Assembly: GCA_029259695.1 (NCBI GenBank)
Contig: JAJDEQ010000135.1
Span: forward strand, 26,757-90,756
Direction: 5' to 3'
DNA length: 64,000 nt
From: Planctomycetota bacterium
GTDB taxonomy: Bacteria > Planctomycetota > B15-G4
In this document: one piece after another, positions 62,770-64,000 of the stretch
Layout of the letters: every line of letters begins with the position of its first letter
Numbering within the stretch: the first letter of the stretch is position 1
Made by a program: the position numbers and the translations under genes
The notes under the pieces: model-generated
The model's database searches: none
What the model was told of the DNA's origin: nothing
What the model saw: only the letters and a program-made list of their open reading frames with translations

Positions 62770-63965
62770 TTTTTCCCTCTTCCACCACGAGAGGGAGTGC
62801 GACCCGCCGGGTCGCCCGACTGCCGCTCTTCTTCGAGCGCGTCGTCGGCCTCGAAGAGGCGCGCCCGGTGCCAGGCGTAGCGTTCGATCAGGCTGGCCGA
62901 ACCACCCAGGTCCTCCGGCTCGAGGCGCTCCCCGAACTCGCGCGCCAGCGTCTCCAGCGGGTCGTACACATCGGTGCGCAACACCCACCCGATCCATTCG
63001 CGGTCGAGTTGCGTGAGGTCGATGCGGCGAAACGCCCTCTTGCTCGACTTGTCGAAGTTCTTGGTGTCCTTGAAGTCCTTGATCAGCTTCGGGATCAAGC
63101 GTCGATACGCCTCGTCGTCGTGGTGCATCAGGAAGTAGACCATCGACCAGCCCTGCGCGTAGTACACGCTCGCGTTGCTGTAGTAGTCGGCCTGCTCGTA
63201 GGTGATGAGTTCCTCGAACGAGACCGTGGTGCCATCGTCGAGCGCGCGCTTCACCACGCGCAGCCGGTTGTGGTTGATCTCCCCGAGGGCGTACTCGCTC
63301 TCCTGGGCCCGGCGTTCCGCGGTGAAGAAGTAGTCGCCCAGGCCTTCGTCCAGCCACGAGGGCATCGCCACCCACGAGACCGTGTAGTGGTGGAAGTACT
63401 GGTGCCAGCCCTCGTGTGACAGCACCTTGGCCACGTCGTAGGTGAAGGCGCCGGTGATCTCGTGGAACAGCTCCTCGATCCGACGCAACTCGCCGGCACC
63501 GAAGAGCTCCTCGGCGCGGGGCGAGAGTGACAGGCGCGGCGCCAGTTGCCCGCGCCCGAGGATCACGCCCGTGTCGTAGGCGACCAATTCGCGATTGCCC
63601 TTGTCGTACCAGGCGGCCGCGCCCACAGCCGACGGTCGATAGGCGAGCATGGCATTGCGGTTCGCGAAGATCTTGAGCACGAACGTCTTGATCTTGCGAC
63701 GAAAGGGGAGCACGTCGGCATAGACCTCGAGCATGGCTTCGAGATGTTCGGCCAGTTCCCGGCCCGTCTCCTCGCCGACCTGGCTCTGGACCTGGTAGTG
63801 GTCGGTCTCGATGACGACCCAGCCCGGTGGGGGATCCTTCCGATTCCACTCGCCCGGCCGCACGCGTTCGTCGGGCGCAGGTGCCCCGGCGCGGGTTGCG
63901 CTTGCCGTGAGCAGCAGCGCGATCAACGTCACGATGATGCGGCACGCACGGCCCGGCAGCACCAC
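62748..63965 (-). CDS. Exported metallopeptidase-like protein (DUF1570/peptidase MA-like)
   Basis: 405 residues. The start is one of two successive GTG codons (63965); a signal peptide IIVTLIALLLTASATRAG follows. Residues about 180-215 have the gluzincin motif VLSHEGWHQYFHHYTVSW with HExxH-type residues (HEGWH), and PSWLDEGLGDYFF supplies the second Glu, as in the DUF1570/peptidase-MA group. AYDTGVILGRGQ and YYAQGWSMVYFLMHH are further conserved pieces. It is probably an exported zinc peptidase. The last residues are encoded within the antisense of tRNA-Gly (stop at 62748). No in-frame upstream start lies before the window end. Confidence 0.85.
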   Translation of the reverse strand: MVLPGRACRIIVTLIALLLTASATRAGAPAPDERVRPGEWNRKDPPPGWVVIETDHYQVQSQVGEETGRELAEHLEAMLEVYADVLPFRRKIKTFVLKIFANRNAMLAYRPSAVGAAAWYDKGNRELVAYDTGVILGRGQLAPRLSLSPRAEELFGAGELRRIEELFHEITGAFTYDVAKVLSHEGWHQYFHHYTVSWVAMPSWLDEGLGDYFFTAERRAQESEYALGEINHNRLRVVKRALDDGTTVSFEELITYEQADYYSNASVYYAQGWSMVYFLMHHDDEAYRRLIPKLIKDFKDTKNFDKSSKRAFRRIDLTQLDREWIGWVLRTDVYDPLETLAREFGERLEPEDLGGSASLIERYAWHRARLFEADDALEEERQSGDPAGRTPSRGGRGKNGAGERN

Positions 63966-64000
63966 GTGGGGTGGGCCGAGAGCAACGAAGCGGGCGGGCG

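Noticed and set aside
62758..63945. A 395-codon frame on the same strand as the metallopeptidase
   Set aside because: It is a shifted frame of the same stretch, Arg/Gly-rich and without the HEGWH motif. The frame ending at 62748 has a signal peptide and zinc motif.

Overview
The window is GC-rich, densely coded bacterial chromosome of housekeeping character. It holds 53 protein genes (one cut by the left edge) and two tRNA genes. I see no rRNA, phage, integrase, transposase or CRISPR array. The combination of exported proteins with large low-complexity or coiled-coil parts, a BlaI/BlaR1-type pair, fused M16 peptidases, a KorAB oxidoreductase and an exported protein with a C-terminal surface-type domain (48090-49187) fits a high-GC Planctomycetota-like lineage. 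That placement is inference; no marker gene here proves it.

Layout. 1-3024: end of rpsO, twin hairpins, pnp and a strong terminator. 3177-5410: a two-gene exported unit with a lipoprotein secretin, followed by an inverted-repeat element and tandem repeats. 5800-13721: a sodium-solute symporter, an exported TPR/HEAT protein with a receiver-like domain, an EamA transporter, a NYN-domain protein, tRNA-Thr, a UspE-like protein, rsmG and a small TPR protein. 13924-16774: korA/korB. 17028-24244: a tightly coupled unit bioB-bioF-bioA-bioD plus a WaaP/APH-fold kinase and a membrane-anchored amidohydrolase. 24340-30414: an exported coiled-coil protein, a BlaI-type repressor with its own promoter and operator, an enlarged BlaR1-type M56 protease and a CDP-alcohol phosphatidyltransferase. 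30430-36047 (minus strand): nadA, a polysaccharide deacetylase, a carbamoyltransferase and an amino-acid permease. 36318-47720: double M16 peptidase, SufT-like protein, homocysteine methyltransferase/MTHFR fusion, ferredoxin, membrane proteins, acyl-CoA dehydrogenase, a large charged exported protein and a 33-residue basic protein resembling ribosomal bL37. 48090-57614: exported surface-type protein, gamma-carbonic anhydrase, CPBP protease, class V aminotransferase, a nuclease-fold-like protein, an HhH protein, nadC, an RsbW-like kinase, VanZ-like protein, purB. 57734-63965: PDZ protein, TIM-barrel protein, thiD, arsC-like phosphatase, YheT-like hydrolase, tRNA-Gly and a DUF1570-type metallopeptidase.

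How the genes work together. Cofactor supply is prominent: biotin (BioBFAD), NAD (NadA, NadC in separate operons), thiamine (ThiD), folate-linked methionine synthesis, Fe-S assembly and a ferredoxin that could accept electrons from KorAB. Many neighbours overlap by 1-11 bases (ATGA, GTGA and TTGA junctions), so translational coupling is common. The most original locus is 24340-29432. There a BlaI-type repressor is paired with a sensor protease whose extracytoplasmic loop carries five 13-residue Cys/His repeats and whose penicillin-binding sensor is replaced by a coiled coil of roughly 470 residues. Two adjacent 14-bp dyads overlap the repressor promoter. Short tandem repeats, both in frame and intergenic, occur at several places and look recently expanded.
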